Assembly (NCBI GenBank): GCA_036405815.1
Contig: DASWWX010000034.1
Location: 1 to 64,000 of the forward strand
Length of the DNA: 64,000 nucleotides
DNA from: Solimonas sp036405815
GTDB taxonomy: Bacteria; Pseudomonadota; Gammaproteobacteria; Nevskiales; Nevskiaceae
Direction of reading: 5' to 3'
How positions within the stretch are numbered: position 1 is the first letter of the stretch; each line of letters starts with the position of its first letter. The notes beneath the pieces are model-generated. The model saw nothing but the letters and a program-made list of their open reading frames with translations, ran no database searches and was not told where the DNA came from. The position numbers and the translations under genes were made by a program. This document shows positions 20,256 through 28,608 of the stretch, piece by piece.

Positions 20256-20391
20256 GCTTATTGGCGCCCGGCCCAGCCGCCTGGTCAAATCTTGTCCGAT
20301 ATCAGCCGCTTGCCGGTCCCGCGGCGGCACCGGGGTCGAAAGGGCGGGTGCTCGTCCCCAGAATGACGGCCCGTCACTCCGGTATCCGTCC

Positions 20392-22515
20392 ATGCTCAAC
20401 CCCCTGCTCCGCCCCGCCGACTCGCAGCCGTTGCCCGCTTTCGACGCGATCCGCCCGGAGCATGCGGCGCCGGCGCTGGACGCCGTGCTCGCCGACAACC
20501 GCGCAGCGGTACAGCAGTTGCTGGCCAGCGGTGCCGCGCCGGAGTGGGACCGATTCGTCGAGCCACTGGAGGAAATGAGCGACCGCCTGCAGCGCGCCTG
20601 GGGTCCGGTCTCGCACCTGTTCGGCGTCAACAGCACCGCCGAGTGGCGCGCCGCCTTCAACGCCTGCCTGCCCAAGCTCACCGAGTACAGCCTGGAGCTG
20701 TCGCAGTCCGAACCGCTGTTCCGCGCCTACGAGGCACTCGCGGCCTCGCCGGAATTCGCCGGCTACAACGCCGCACGACGCAAGTCCGTGACCGACGCGC
20801 TGCGCGACTTCCGCCTGTCTGGCATCGGCCTGCCGCCGGAACAGAAGGCGCGCTACAAGACGATCTCGATGCGCCTGTCGGAGCTGCAGACCAAGTTCGA
20901 GGAAAACCTGATGGACGCGATCCAGGCCTGGAGCCTGCCGATCGCCGACGAGCGCCGCCTGTCCGGCATGACCGATTCGGCCAAGGCCGCGGCGCGCGCC
21001 AAGGCCCAGGCCAAGGCCGACGCCAAGGACGGCGCCAAGCGGCCGGACGGCTGGCTGCTGACGCTGGATTTCCCGAGCTACGACGCCGTCATCACCTACG
21101 CCGATGACCGCGCGCTGCGCGAGGAGATCTACCGCGCCTTCGCCACCCGCGCCTCGGACCAGGGGCCGCAGGCCGGACAGTTCGACAACAGCCCGCTGAT
21201 GGCCGAGATCCTGGCGCTGCGTCACGAGCAGGCGCAGCTGCTCGGTTATCGCAACTTCGCCGAACTGTCGGTCGCCACCAAGATGGCCGACTCGCCGGAC
21301 GCCATCGAAACCTTCCTGCAGAACCTCGCCAGCCGCGCACGGCCGCGCGCCGAGGCCGAGCTGGCCGAACTGCGTGCCTATGCGCGCAAGCGCGACCGCG
21401 TCGAGGACCTGCAGCCCTGGGACATCGCCTACTACAGCGAGAAGCTGAAGCAGGAAAAGCTGGGCCTGTCCGAAGAGGAGCTGCGTCCCTACTTCCCGCT
21501 GCCGAGCGTGCTCGACGGCATGTTCGGCCTGGTGCAACGCCTGTACGGCATCCACATCGAACGTGCGCCCGAGGTCACTGCCTGGCATGCCGACGTCGCC
21601 GCCTACGCGCTGCGCGACGGCAACGGCGCGCCGATCGGCCTGTTCTATCTCGACAACTTTGCGCGTCCCGAGAAGCGCAGCGGCGCGTGGATGGACGAGT
21701 GCATCAATCGCCGCCGCACCGCGCGCGGCATCCAGCAGCCGGTCGCCTATCTGACCTGCAACTTCACGCCGCCGCTGCCGGGCCAGCCGGCGCTGCTGAC
21801 GCACGAAGAAGTGCTGACGCTGTTCCACGAATTCGGCCACGGCCTGCACCACTTGCTGACGCGCGTCGACGAGGCCGCGGTCGCCGGCATCCATGGCGTG
21901 GCCTGGGATGCGGTGGAACTGCCAAGCCAGTTCATGGAGAACTGGGCCTACGACACCGCGACGCTGCGCGGCTTCGCGCGCCACTGGCAGACCGGCGAGG
22001 TGCTGCCGGATGCATTGATCGACAAGCTGCGCGCCTCACGCAGTTTCCAGACCGGGCTGGCGACGCTGCGCCAGATCGAGTTCGGCCTGTTCGACCTGCG
22101 CCTGCACCGCGACTTCGATCCGGCACGCAGCGCGCGCGTGCTGGAAACGCTGCAGGCCGTGCGTGACGAGGTCGCGGTGATGAAGCCGCCGGCCTACAAC
22201 CGCATGCCCTGCAGCTTCGGCCACGTCTTCGCCGGCGGTTACGCCGCGGGCTACTACAGCTACAAATGGGCCGAGGTGCTGTCCGCCGACGCGTTCGCCG
22301 CGTTCGAGGAAAGCGACTTCTCCGCCGAGACCGGCCACCGCTTCCGCGACACGATCCTCGCACAGGGCGGCTCGCGCGAGGCGATGGACCTGTTCATCGA
22401 GTTCCGCGGTCGCAAGCCGGAGATCGACGCACTGCTGCGTCACACCGGCCTGCTCGACGACGCGCCGCTGCGGCCCGCCAAGGCCGCATCAACGACCGCG
22501 GCAGCCGCGAACTGA
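20392..22515 (+). CDS. prlC: Oligopeptidase A (M3 family zinc peptidase)
   Basis: PrlC degrades oligopeptides, including cleaved signal peptides, in the cytoplasm. The 707-residue protein has the M3 zinc site HEFGHGLHHLL (ligands His479 and His483, catalytic Glu480) with the third ligand likely Glu509 in AVELPSQF. The HDGNGAPIG-like segment, FARPEKRSGAW and the C-terminal GGYAAGYYSYKWAEVLS are typical. A local Ala/Lys-rich insertion at about residues 200-222 (AKAAARAKAQAKADAK) looks like a flexible loop. There is no signal peptide. It has its own upstream region and no coupled neighbour. Confidence 0.95.
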   Translation: MLNPLLRPADSQPLPAFDAIRPEHAAPALDAVLADNRAAVQQLLASGAAPEWDRFVEPLEEMSDRLQRAWGPVSHLFGVNSTAEWRAAFNACLPKLTEYSLELSQSEPLFRAYEALAASPEFAGYNAARRKSVTDALRDFRLSGIGLPPEQKARYKTISMRLSELQTKFEENLMDAIQAWSLPIADERRLSGMTDSAKAAARAKAQAKADAKDGAKRPDGWLLTLDFPSYDAVITYADDRALREEIYRAFATRASDQGPQAGQFDNSPLMAEILALRHEQAQLLGYRNFAELSVATKMADSPDAIETFLQNLASRARPRAEAELAELRAYARKRDRVEDLQPWDIAYYSEKLKQEKLGLSEEELRPYFPLPSVLDGMFGLVQRLYGIHIERAPEVTAWHADVAAYALRDGNGAPIGLFYLDNFARPEKRSGAWMDECINRRRTARGIQQPVAYLTCNFTPPLPGQPALLTHEEVLTLFHEFGHGLHHLLTRVDEAAVAGIHGVAWDAVELPSQFMENWAYDTATLRGFARHWQTGEVLPDALIDKLRASRSFQTGLATLRQIEFGLFDLRLHRDFDPARSARVLETLQAVRDEVAVMKPPAYNRMPCSFGHVFAGGYAAGYYSYKWAEVLSADAFAAFEESDFSAETGHRFRDTILAQGGSREAMDLFIEFRGRKPEIDALLRHTGLLDDAPLRPAKAASTTAAAAN

Positions 22516-22543
22516 CGCACGCTTCACGGTAACGATCGCCATC

Positions 22544-22575
22544 GAGGGGCAGGTGTTTCGCAGCGCCTGCCCCTC
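22544..22575. repeat. Stem-loop between prlC and xth
   Basis: GAGGGGCAGG and CCTGCCCCTC form a perfect 10-base inverted repeat around a 12-base loop, 28 bases after the prlC stop. No T run follows on either strand, so it may be an mRNA-stabilising hairpin or a weak terminator rather than a classic intrinsic one. Confidence 0.5.
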
Positions 22576-22599
22576 ACCCGAGGGGGTTAAGATCGCGAC

Positions 22600-23373
22600 A
22601 TGAAAATCGCGACCTGGAACGTCAATTCCCTCCGCGTGCGCCTGCCGCACCTGCTCGACTGGTTGCGCAGCGCGCAGCCCGATGTCGTCGGCATCCAGGA
22701 AACAAAGTGTGTCGACGAGCAGTTCCCGTTCGCGGAACTGGAAGCGGCCGGCTATCACGCCGCGCACAACGGCCAGAAGACCTACAACGGCGTGGCGCTG
22801 CTGTCGCGGCACCCGCTGGAGGCGGTGAGCCGCGACATGGCCGGCTTCGACGACGAGCAGAAGCGCGTCATCGCCGCCACCGTCAACGGCGTGCGCATCG
22901 TCAACGTCTACGTCGTCAACGGCCAGGCGGTGGGTTCGGAAAAGTACGCCTACAAGCTGCGCTGGCTGGACGCACTGAAAAACCTGCTGACCGCCGAACT
23001 GGCCGCGCATCCGCGCCTGGCCGTGACCGGCGACTTCAACATCGCACCGGCGCCGGAAGACACGCACGACCCGGCAGTCTGGGAGGGCCAGATCCTCTGC
23101 TCCGAGGCCGAACGCACCGCGCTGCGCGCGCTGCTGGATCTGGGCCTGTCCGACAGCTTCCGCCTGTTCCCGCAGCCGCCGGCCAGCTTCACCTGGTGGG
23201 ATTACCGCCAGGCCGCGTTCCGCCGCAACATGGGCCTGCGCATCGATCACATCCTGCTGTCGGCGCCGCTGGTGGCCGAGTGCCGCAGCTGCGCGGCGGA
23301 CCTGGCGCCGCGGCGCCTCGAGCGACCGTCCGACCACGCGCCGCTGATGGTCGAATTGACCGGCTCGGCGTGA
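22600..23373 (+). CDS. xth: Exodeoxyribonuclease III (AP endonuclease)
   Basis: Xth cuts DNA at abasic sites and degrades 3' ends in base-excision repair. The 257-residue protein has the family's landmarks in order: ATWNVNSLR, the metal-binding Glu in GIQETKC, the active-site YNGVALLS, GDFNIAP with the catalytic Asp, and the C-terminal SDHAPL with the catalytic His. The length is usual. The start ATG at 22600 gives the canonical N-terminus MKIATWN. The downstream HD-domain gene begins 70 bases later on the same strand. Confidence 0.95.
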   Translation: MKIATWNVNSLRVRLPHLLDWLRSAQPDVVGIQETKCVDEQFPFAELEAAGYHAAHNGQKTYNGVALLSRHPLEAVSRDMAGFDDEQKRVIAATVNGVRIVNVYVVNGQAVGSEKYAYKLRWLDALKNLLTAELAAHPRLAVTGDFNIAPAPEDTHDPAVWEGQILCSEAERTALRALLDLGLSDSFRLFPQPPASFTWWDYRQAAFRRNMGLRIDHILLSAPLVAECRSCAADLAPRRLERPSDHAPLMVELTGSA

Positions 23374-23443
23374 TCCGCGTCTCTGTCCACGGCCGCGAAC
23401 GCACCCTAAGATGGGGCATCACCGAATCGCGGGGGAAGCGGCG

Positions 23444-24478
23444 ATGAGCGCGCGCCGGCGCAACCACTACGACGTCACCAATACCGTCCAGGTCTCGCAC
23501 CCGGAAGCGGTCTGTGCCGCCGTCTGCGCCCAGCTCGAAGCCACCTATCCCGATATCGAACTGGATGCGGTGCGCGAGGGTTTCCGCACGTTCACCCGCC
23601 TTTACGCCGGCACGCTGCCGGGCTATCTCGGCTGCGACACCTGGTATCACGACGCCCAGCACAGCCTCGACTGCACGCTGGCGATGGCGCGCCTGATCGA
23701 CGGCCACGAGCGCGCGCACGGCACCGCGCAGCGTCTCGGCGCGCGACGCGCGGTGCTCGGCATCCTGATCGCCTTGTTCCACGACGCCGGGTACATCCGT
23801 CGCGGTACCGACCAGGCGCGCTACGGCGCCGAATTCACCTTGACGCACGTGCGCCGCAGCGGCGAGTTCCTCGCCGACTTCCTGCCGCGCGTCGGCTACG
23901 CCAGCGCGGTACCGCTGGCGCGGCAGGTGGTGCATTTCACCGGCTACGAAGTGGCGCTCGACAAGATCCGCGTCGCGCATCCCAAGGACCGTATGCTCGG
24001 CTTCCTGCTCGGCACCGCCGACGTGCTGGCGCAGACCGCGGACCGCTGCTACCTCGAGAAGTGTCGCGACTTTCTCTATCGCGAGTTCGAGCTGTGCGGC
24101 CTGGCCGGCGACGACAACCGCGACGCCGTCTATCACTCCGCGCGCGATCTTCTAGAGAAAACCGTCAGCTTCAACCGCAAGCTCTGGGACGAACGGCTGG
24201 ACGGCTATTTCGGCGGGGTGCACCGTTACCTCGATGTGCACTTCGGCGCGCCCAATCCCTATTCGCAGATCATCGATGCGCATCTGCAGCGGATCGGCAA
24301 GCTCACGCGAACGCGGCGGCTCGGCGAGCTGCGACTCAAGCCGACGGCAATCACCGCGCAGCAGCTCCGTCGGCAGCTGGGCCTGGCAACGACCTCGACC
24401 ACGGCTCGCGCGCCCGCGCAGGGTCGGCGAGTGACCGCCTCCGCTGCGACGCGGCCAACCCGGCAGCAACGGGCCTAG
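23444..24478 (+). CDS. HD-domain phosphohydrolase-like protein
   Basis: The 344-residue protein has the layout of HDc metal-dependent phosphohydrolases: YHDAQHS (His69, His73) and the HD pair His113-Asp114 in LFHDAG, then a later DVLAQ region with a candidate fourth ligand. The second half is helical and the last 40 residues are Arg/Ala/Thr-rich and probably disordered. I chose the ATG at 23444, behind GGGGGAAGCGGCG; the frame is open 11 codons further. The absence of HD-GYP or RelA signatures leaves the substrate open (cyclic nucleotide or another phosphoester). A good terminator follows the stop. It may be co-transcribed with xth. Confidence 0.75.
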   Translation: MSARRRNHYDVTNTVQVSHPEAVCAAVCAQLEATYPDIELDAVREGFRTFTRLYAGTLPGYLGCDTWYHDAQHSLDCTLAMARLIDGHERAHGTAQRLGARRAVLGILIALFHDAGYIRRGTDQARYGAEFTLTHVRRSGEFLADFLPRVGYASAVPLARQVVHFTGYEVALDKIRVAHPKDRMLGFLLGTADVLAQTADRCYLEKCRDFLYREFELCGLAGDDNRDAVYHSARDLLEKTVSFNRKLWDERLDGYFGGVHRYLDVHFGAPNPYSQIIDAHLQRIGKLTRTRRLGELRLKPTAITAQQLRRQLGLATTSTTARAPAQGRRVTASAATRPTRQQRA

Positions 24479-24489
24479 TCGAAGGCCCG

Positions 24490-24510
24490 GCTGGCCACAG
24501 CCAGCTTTTC
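24490..24510 (+). terminator. Rho-independent terminator after the HD-domain gene
   Basis: A perfect 6-base stem (GCTGGC with GCCAGC, loop CACA) is followed by TTTTC on the plus strand, 11 bases after the stop codon. Confidence 0.75.
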
Positions 24511-24574
24511 AATCCTTGCCCGCGACAGCGCCCTTCTGGCGCGATGCCGGCCCCGCGCAAGAGCTAGCGCGACT

Positions 24575-26281
24575 CTAGCGCTGCGGCACCACGCGCGCCG
24601 TGCCGACGCCGCGCGGATCGCTGGCCGCTTCCACGCGCGCGGCGCCATCCCAGCTCACCGCCTGCATGTTGCCGTAGGGCGCATCGAGCATGCGCAGCGT
24701 GTGGCCAAGTGCCGACAAGCTCTGCTGCTGCGCTGCGCTCAGCGCGCCCGGCTCGAAGAACAGCTCGTCCGGCAGATACTGATGATGGATGCGCGGCAAC
24801 GCCACCACCTGCTGCAGCGGCAAGCCGTCGATCCAGCCGAGAATGCCGAGCGCCACCATTGTGATGATGCGGCTGCCGCCCGGCGTGCCGACGATCAGCA
24901 GACCGCGCGGCCCCTCGACGAAGCTCGGCGTCATCGATGACAGCGGGCGCTTGCGCGGGGCGATGCTATTAGGCTCCGATCCGACCAGGCCGTAGGCGTT
25001 GGAGACGCCGATCGCGGTTGAGAAATCGTCCATCTCGTCGTTGAGCAGTACGCCCGTGCCCTCCGGCATAAAGCTCGAGCCGAACGGCAGGTTGATCGAC
25101 AGCGTCGCCGCCACGCGATTGCCCTGGGCATCGAGCACCGACAGATGCGTGGTGTCGCTGCCTTCACGCAGCAGTGGTGCCGGCGGCAGTTCGGCGCTCG
25201 GCGTCGCGCGCCGGGTCTCGATGCTCGCGGCCAGCTGGCGCGCGTAATCGCGCGAGGCCAGTTCGCGCTGTGGCAGCAACACGAAGTCCGGATCGCCGAG
25301 AAAGGCGGCACGGTCGCGGTAGGCACGACGCAACGACTCGACCAGCACATGCCGCGAGGCCGCGTCCGGCGTATCGCGCCAGCCCAGCACTTCGAGCTGC
25401 TGGAACAACTGCGCCAGCGCCAGCCCGCCGGCCGAGGGCGGTGGGCTGCTGACGATGCGGTAGTCGCGGAAATAGCTGACCAGCGGCTCGCGCTCCACTA
25501 CCGCATAGCGGCGCAGGTCTCCAGCAGTCCACAACCCGCCGCCCGCCTGTACTGCCGCCAGCAAACGCTCGGCGACCGGGCCATCGTAGAACCCATTGCG
25601 GCCATGCGTCGCGAGTTGCTCCAGCGTCCACGCCAGGTCCGGCTGTCGCAGCAGCGCCCCCGTCGCCAACGGCTGACCGCCGGGCGCGAACACCTGCTGC
25701 GCCGCCGGCGACATGCGCGGCGCAAAGCGCACGATCATCTGCGCCAGCTTGGGATCGACCGCAAAACCTTCGCGCGCGTAACGGATCGCCGGCTGCAGCA
25801 ATTCGGCCAGCGGCCGCGTGCCATAGCGGCGCGCGATGTGTTCGAGCGCCGCCGGCTCGCCGGGGATGCCCGCCGATGCCGCGCCGAAGCGCGAGCGCTC
25901 GGGCAAGGGCTGGCCCTGCGCATCCACGTACAGATCGCGATGCGCCGCGGCCGGCGCGGTCTCACGGCCGTCCACGAACACCTCGTAGCGATCGGACGCG
26001 CGGTGCAGCAGCCAGAAGCCGCCGCCGCCGATGCCGGAACCGGTCGGCTCCACCACCGCCAGCGCCGCGCTCGCCGCCACCGCCGCGTCGAAGGCATTGC
26101 CGCCGTTGGCCAGCACCGCGATGCAGGCGTCCGTGGCCAGCGGATGCGCAGTGGCGCAGGCGTAAGCCGGCGGCGTCGATGCCGGCCGCGCGGTGGCGCA
26201 GGCCGACACCACCAGCAGCACCGCCACCACGGCAGGCACAACGAAACGGGAGCCAGGCTTGATGTTCATGGGCATGCTCAT
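24575..26281 (-). CDS. ggt: Gamma-glutamyltransferase, lipoprotein-type signal
   Basis: Ggt hydrolyses or transfers the gamma-glutamyl group of glutathione and related compounds outside the inner membrane. The 568-residue precursor has a signal peptide ending in VVSAC, a lipobox, then GGNAFDAAVA and a long heavy chain. The self-cleaving and catalytic Thr is Thr377 in DTTHLSV, and the light chain keeps LNDEMDDF, RPLSSMTPS and GTPGGSRI. Its ATG overlaps the stop of the ferredoxin gene (ATGA). I recall coaD, ferredoxin and ggt in this order in Pseudomonas as well, so the linkage is ancestral. The lipid anchor would tether it to a membrane. Confidence 0.94.
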   Translation of the reverse strand: MSMPMNIKPGSRFVVPAVVAVLLVVSACATARPASTPPAYACATAHPLATDACIAVLANGGNAFDAAVAASAALAVVEPTGSGIGGGGFWLLHRASDRYEVFVDGRETAPAAAHRDLYVDAQGQPLPERSRFGAASAGIPGEPAALEHIARRYGTRPLAELLQPAIRYAREGFAVDPKLAQMIVRFAPRMSPAAQQVFAPGGQPLATGALLRQPDLAWTLEQLATHGRNGFYDGPVAERLLAAVQAGGGLWTAGDLRRYAVVEREPLVSYFRDYRIVSSPPPSAGGLALAQLFQQLEVLGWRDTPDAASRHVLVESLRRAYRDRAAFLGDPDFVLLPQRELASRDYARQLAASIETRRATPSAELPPAPLLREGSDTTHLSVLDAQGNRVAATLSINLPFGSSFMPEGTGVLLNDEMDDFSTAIGVSNAYGLVGSEPNSIAPRKRPLSSMTPSFVEGPRGLLIVGTPGGSRIITMVALGILGWIDGLPLQQVVALPRIHHQYLPDELFFEPGALSAAQQQSLSALGHTLRMLDAPYGNMQAVSWDGAARVEAASDPRGVGTARVVPQR

Positions 26282-26544
26282 GCGCGGGTCACGCCGCCGA
26301 GATCGGTAAGTCGCCGGTATTTCTCCAGCAACTGCGCCTCGGTTTCAGGATGCGCCGGATCGAGCGGAATGCAATTGACGGGGCAGACGGTCTGGCACTG
26401 CGGTTTGTCGAAGTGGCCGACGCACTCCGTGCACAGCGCCGGATCGATCTCGTAGATCTCGATCCCCTGGTAGATCGCCTGGTTCGGGCACACCGGCTCG
26501 CAGACGTCGCAGTTGATGCACTCGTGCGTGATCTTCAGCGCCAT
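26278..26544 (-). CDS. YfhL-type 2[4Fe-4S] ferredoxin
   Basis: This small electron carrier of 88 residues has two cluster motifs: Cys9, 12, 15 and 19, and Cys38, 41, 50 and 54 with the eight-residue insertion between the second and third Cys that marks the YfhL/Allochromatium vinosum type. A ninth Cys (58) follows. The C-terminal helix (EAQLLEKYRRL) is also typical. The gene lies 64 bases after coaD and overlaps ggt by four bases. Its redox partners are not encoded nearby. Confidence 0.94.
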   Translation of the reverse strand: MALKITHECINCDVCEPVCPNQAIYQGIEIYEIDPALCTECVGHFDKPQCQTVCPVNCIPLDPAHPETEAQLLEKYRRLTDLGGVTRA

Positions 26545-26608
26545 GCGCGTATTTTACGCCCGCGCGCCAGCGGCGGTGCAGGTAGACCGTCGGGCGCGTC
26601 GCGACCGC

Positions 26609-27094
26609 TCACCGCCGCCCGAAACGCTCCTTGAGCACCGCCATCACCGCCGGCGGCACCAGCTTCTCCACCGGCGCGCCAAGGCCGGCGAGCTCGCGCA
26701 CCAGCGAGGACGACAGGTGGGCGTATTCCGGCGACGGCGCGAGCATGACGGTGTCGAGCTTCGGGTACAGGTCGCGGTTCATGACCGCCATCTGCTTCTC
26801 GTAGTCGACGTCGCCAACCGTACGCACGCCGCGCACCAGCACCGAGACGTCGTTCTCGCGCGCGAAGTCGACGATCAGGCCGGAGAAACCCTTGACCTGC
26901 ACGTTCGGCAGATCGCGTACGACCTCGCGGATCAGGGCCACGCGCTCTTCGAGATTGAACTTAGGATTCTTGGCGACGTTGCTGCCGACCGCGACGATCA
27001 ACGCGGGAAACATCGCCGCCGCGCGCTGGATGATGTCGTAGTGGCCGAAGGTGATCGGATCGAAGGTGCCGCTGTAGGCCGCGGTGACGGGCAT
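26609..27094 (-). CDS. coaD: Phosphopantetheine adenylyltransferase
   Basis: CoaD makes dephospho-CoA from 4'-phosphopantetheine and ATP, the penultimate step of CoA synthesis. The 161-residue sequence has the nucleotidyltransferase motif SGTFDPITFGH, KNPKF, VRGVRTVGDVDYE and the C-terminal SSSLVRELA. The ATG at 27094 gives the standard N-terminus; the frame is open upstream but runs in another frame of rsmD. rsmD ends eight bases before it, and rsmD-coaD is a very common gene pair. Confidence 0.96.
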   Translation of the reverse strand: MPVTAAYSGTFDPITFGHYDIIQRAAAMFPALIVAVGSNVAKNPKFNLEERVALIREVVRDLPNVQVKGFSGLIVDFARENDVSVLVRGVRTVGDVDYEKQMAVMNRDLYPKLDTVMLAPSPEYAHLSSSLVRELAGLGAPVEKLVPPAVMAVLKERFGRR

Positions 27095-27102
27095 GGGGGT
27101 TC

Positions 27103-27681
27103 TCAGCGTTTGTCGGCGGGATGATGGTAGGTGGCGAGGCCAAAGCAGACCTGGCCGGCGCGCTTCTCGCGCAGCAGTTCGAACCCGGGCGGCAGCGGCG
27201 GCGTCTCGCCGGCACCCCACTCCAGGTAGATGCGGTTGTTGCTCGGGTTCAGCACCTTCGACAGATCGGGCAAGGCCCGCGCCAGCAGGTCGCCGCCGAA
27301 GGGCGGGTCGAGGAACACGATGTTGTAGCGGTGCCAGGTCTGCTCGATGTAGTACAGCGACTCCATCTGCACGACTTCGGCATTGCTCGCCTTCAAGGTC
27401 TGCAGCGCCGCACGGATGCGCTGGCACTGGCGGCTGCCCTCGTCGACGAAGCTGCAGTGCGCGGCGCCGCGCGACAGCGCCTCGATGCCGAGCGCACCGC
27501 TGCCGGCGAACAGGTCGAGACAGCGCGCGCCGGAAATCAGTGGCGACAGCCAGTCGAAAAGCGTCTGGCGCACGCGATCCGGCGTCGGCCGCACGCCGTC
27601 GGCCGCGTCGAACTCGACGACGCGCGAGCGCCATTGCCCGCCGATCACGCGCAGCTTGCCGGGCGGACGCGGCGCCGGCAT
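27103..27681 (-). CDS. rsmD: 16S rRNA (guanine966-N2)-methyltransferase
   Basis: RsmD methylates G966 of 16S rRNA with S-adenosylmethionine. The 192-residue protein has IGGQWRSR near the start, RPTPDRVRQTLF, the SAM-binding DLFAGSGALGIEALSRGA and the catalytic FLDPPF. I chose the ATG at 27681 because it overlaps the TfoX-like stop codon (TGATG) and leaves the usual short basic N-terminus; the frame is open 24 codons further upstream. The gene is followed by coaD. Confidence 0.95.
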   Translation of the reverse strand: MPAPRPPGKLRVIGGQWRSRVVEFDAADGVRPTPDRVRQTLFDWLSPLISGARCLDLFAGSGALGIEALSRGAAHCSFVDEGSRQCQRIRAALQTLKASNAEVVQMESLYYIEQTWHRYNIVFLDPPFGGDLLARALPDLSKVLNPSNNRIYLEWGAGETPPLPPGFELLREKRAGQVCFGLATYHHPADKR

Positions 27682-28052
27682 CAGGCGGCCCTCGCGCGCG
27701 GTCGCGGCCGCTTCGATGCGGGGCGTGGCAACAGCGCCGCGGTTTCCATCCACTCGCGCAACCGCTCACCATCGTCCAGCACCGCGGGCGGCACCTCGTA
27801 GTAGCCCCGCATCATCGCGCCGCCGGGCTGGAACGGCGTCATGCCGGCACGCTCGAAATGCGCGCGCGTGGTGTCGGAGACGCGCAGGTACACGCGCTCG
27901 TGCCAGACGACGCAGAACATGCCGGTGATCGCGACGAGACATTGCCCGCCGAACATGGAGCGCCGCGACCACGGGGCGATGCCGTCCGGCAGGCGCGCGA
28001 ACAGCGCGTCGGCATAGGCATCGTTGCGTAAGGTTTCGGGCTTGCGGGCCAT
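27681..28052 (-). CDS. TfoX/Sxy N-terminal-domain protein
   Basis: The 123-residue protein consists of one TfoX N-terminal domain (RSMFGGQCLVAITGMFCVVW, then YLRVSDTTRAHFE and PPAVLDD), with a basic Arg/Pro-rich tail. TfoX/Sxy activates competence genes in Haemophilus and Vibrio, but single-domain homologues like this one are widespread and mostly unstudied. The missing C-terminal domain argues against calling it a competence regulator. It is coupled to rsmD by a TGATG overlap. Confidence 0.82.
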   Translation of the reverse strand: MARKPETLRNDAYADALFARLPDGIAPWSRRSMFGGQCLVAITGMFCVVWHERVYLRVSDTTRAHFERAGMTPFQPGGAMMRGYYEVPPAVLDDGERLREWMETAALLPRPASKRPRPRARAA

Positions 28053-28131
28053 GCGTGGACTTTACTCCGCGCACCAGCGCAGGCGTCAAACCTGCAATGC
28101 GCGCCAGCTCAGCGGGTGGCTCGGTGGCGAC

Positions 28132-28596
28132 TCAGCCGGCCACCGCACCGAAGCGACGCCGCAGGCGCCGGTGACGATGCGCGAACAAGGCACCGACGAT
28201 CAGGCGCACGACAAAGGCCGGCGCCAGGCGCGGTGCAACGCGCAGCTCATCGACGACCACACAACGCCCTGCGCCGCGGGGCTCGACGCGACGATGATGC
28301 CGCCACACGCGCTGTAGCCAGGAGGTGGAATCCTCATCGAAACGCATGCCCGGCCCGATCGCCGCCAGCCGCAGCGCATGACGGTCGAACGGCAGCACGC
28401 CGAAGACGAGCAGCCAGCTGTGGAACACAATCTCGCCGATCGGCGCCTCATCGATGCTGCGACCGGCAAACGACGCCGGCACCGACATCCGCACCCAGGG
28501 CCCGAGTTCGAAGTTGACGCCGTCCATGCGCGTGGCGTGCGTCCAGACCGTGGCAGCGTCGGCCGCAAGCGTGGATTCGAAGCGCAGTTCGATCAC
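28132..28596 (-). CDS. SRPBCC-superfamily (START-like) protein
   Basis: This 154-residue protein starts ELRFESTLAADAATVWTHAT, the usual opening of SRPBCC ligand-binding folds, and continues with alternating strands to a C-terminal helix rich in His and Arg (VGALFAHRHRRLRRRFG). Such proteins bind hydrophobic ligands in a deep pocket; the ligand is unknown. It begins with a GTG, 12 bases after the tldD stop, and probably belongs to the same transcript. A membrane-bound variant of the fold is possible given the hydrophobic VVRLIVGAL segment. Confidence 0.7.
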   Translation of the reverse strand: MIELRFESTLAADAATVWTHATRMDGVNFELGPWVRMSVPASFAGRSIDEAPIGEIVFHSWLLVFGVLPFDRHALRLAAIGPGMRFDEDSTSWLQRVWRHHRRVEPRGAGRCVVVDELRVAPRLAPAFVVRLIVGALFAHRHRRLRRRFGAVAG

Positions 28597-28608
28597 GGCG
28601 CGTCCGTC

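Noticed and set aside
20183..20391. Replication origin at the DnaA box
   Set aside because: There is one box only, no dnaA, dnaN, parA or gidA nearby and no AT-rich unwinding element of useful length.
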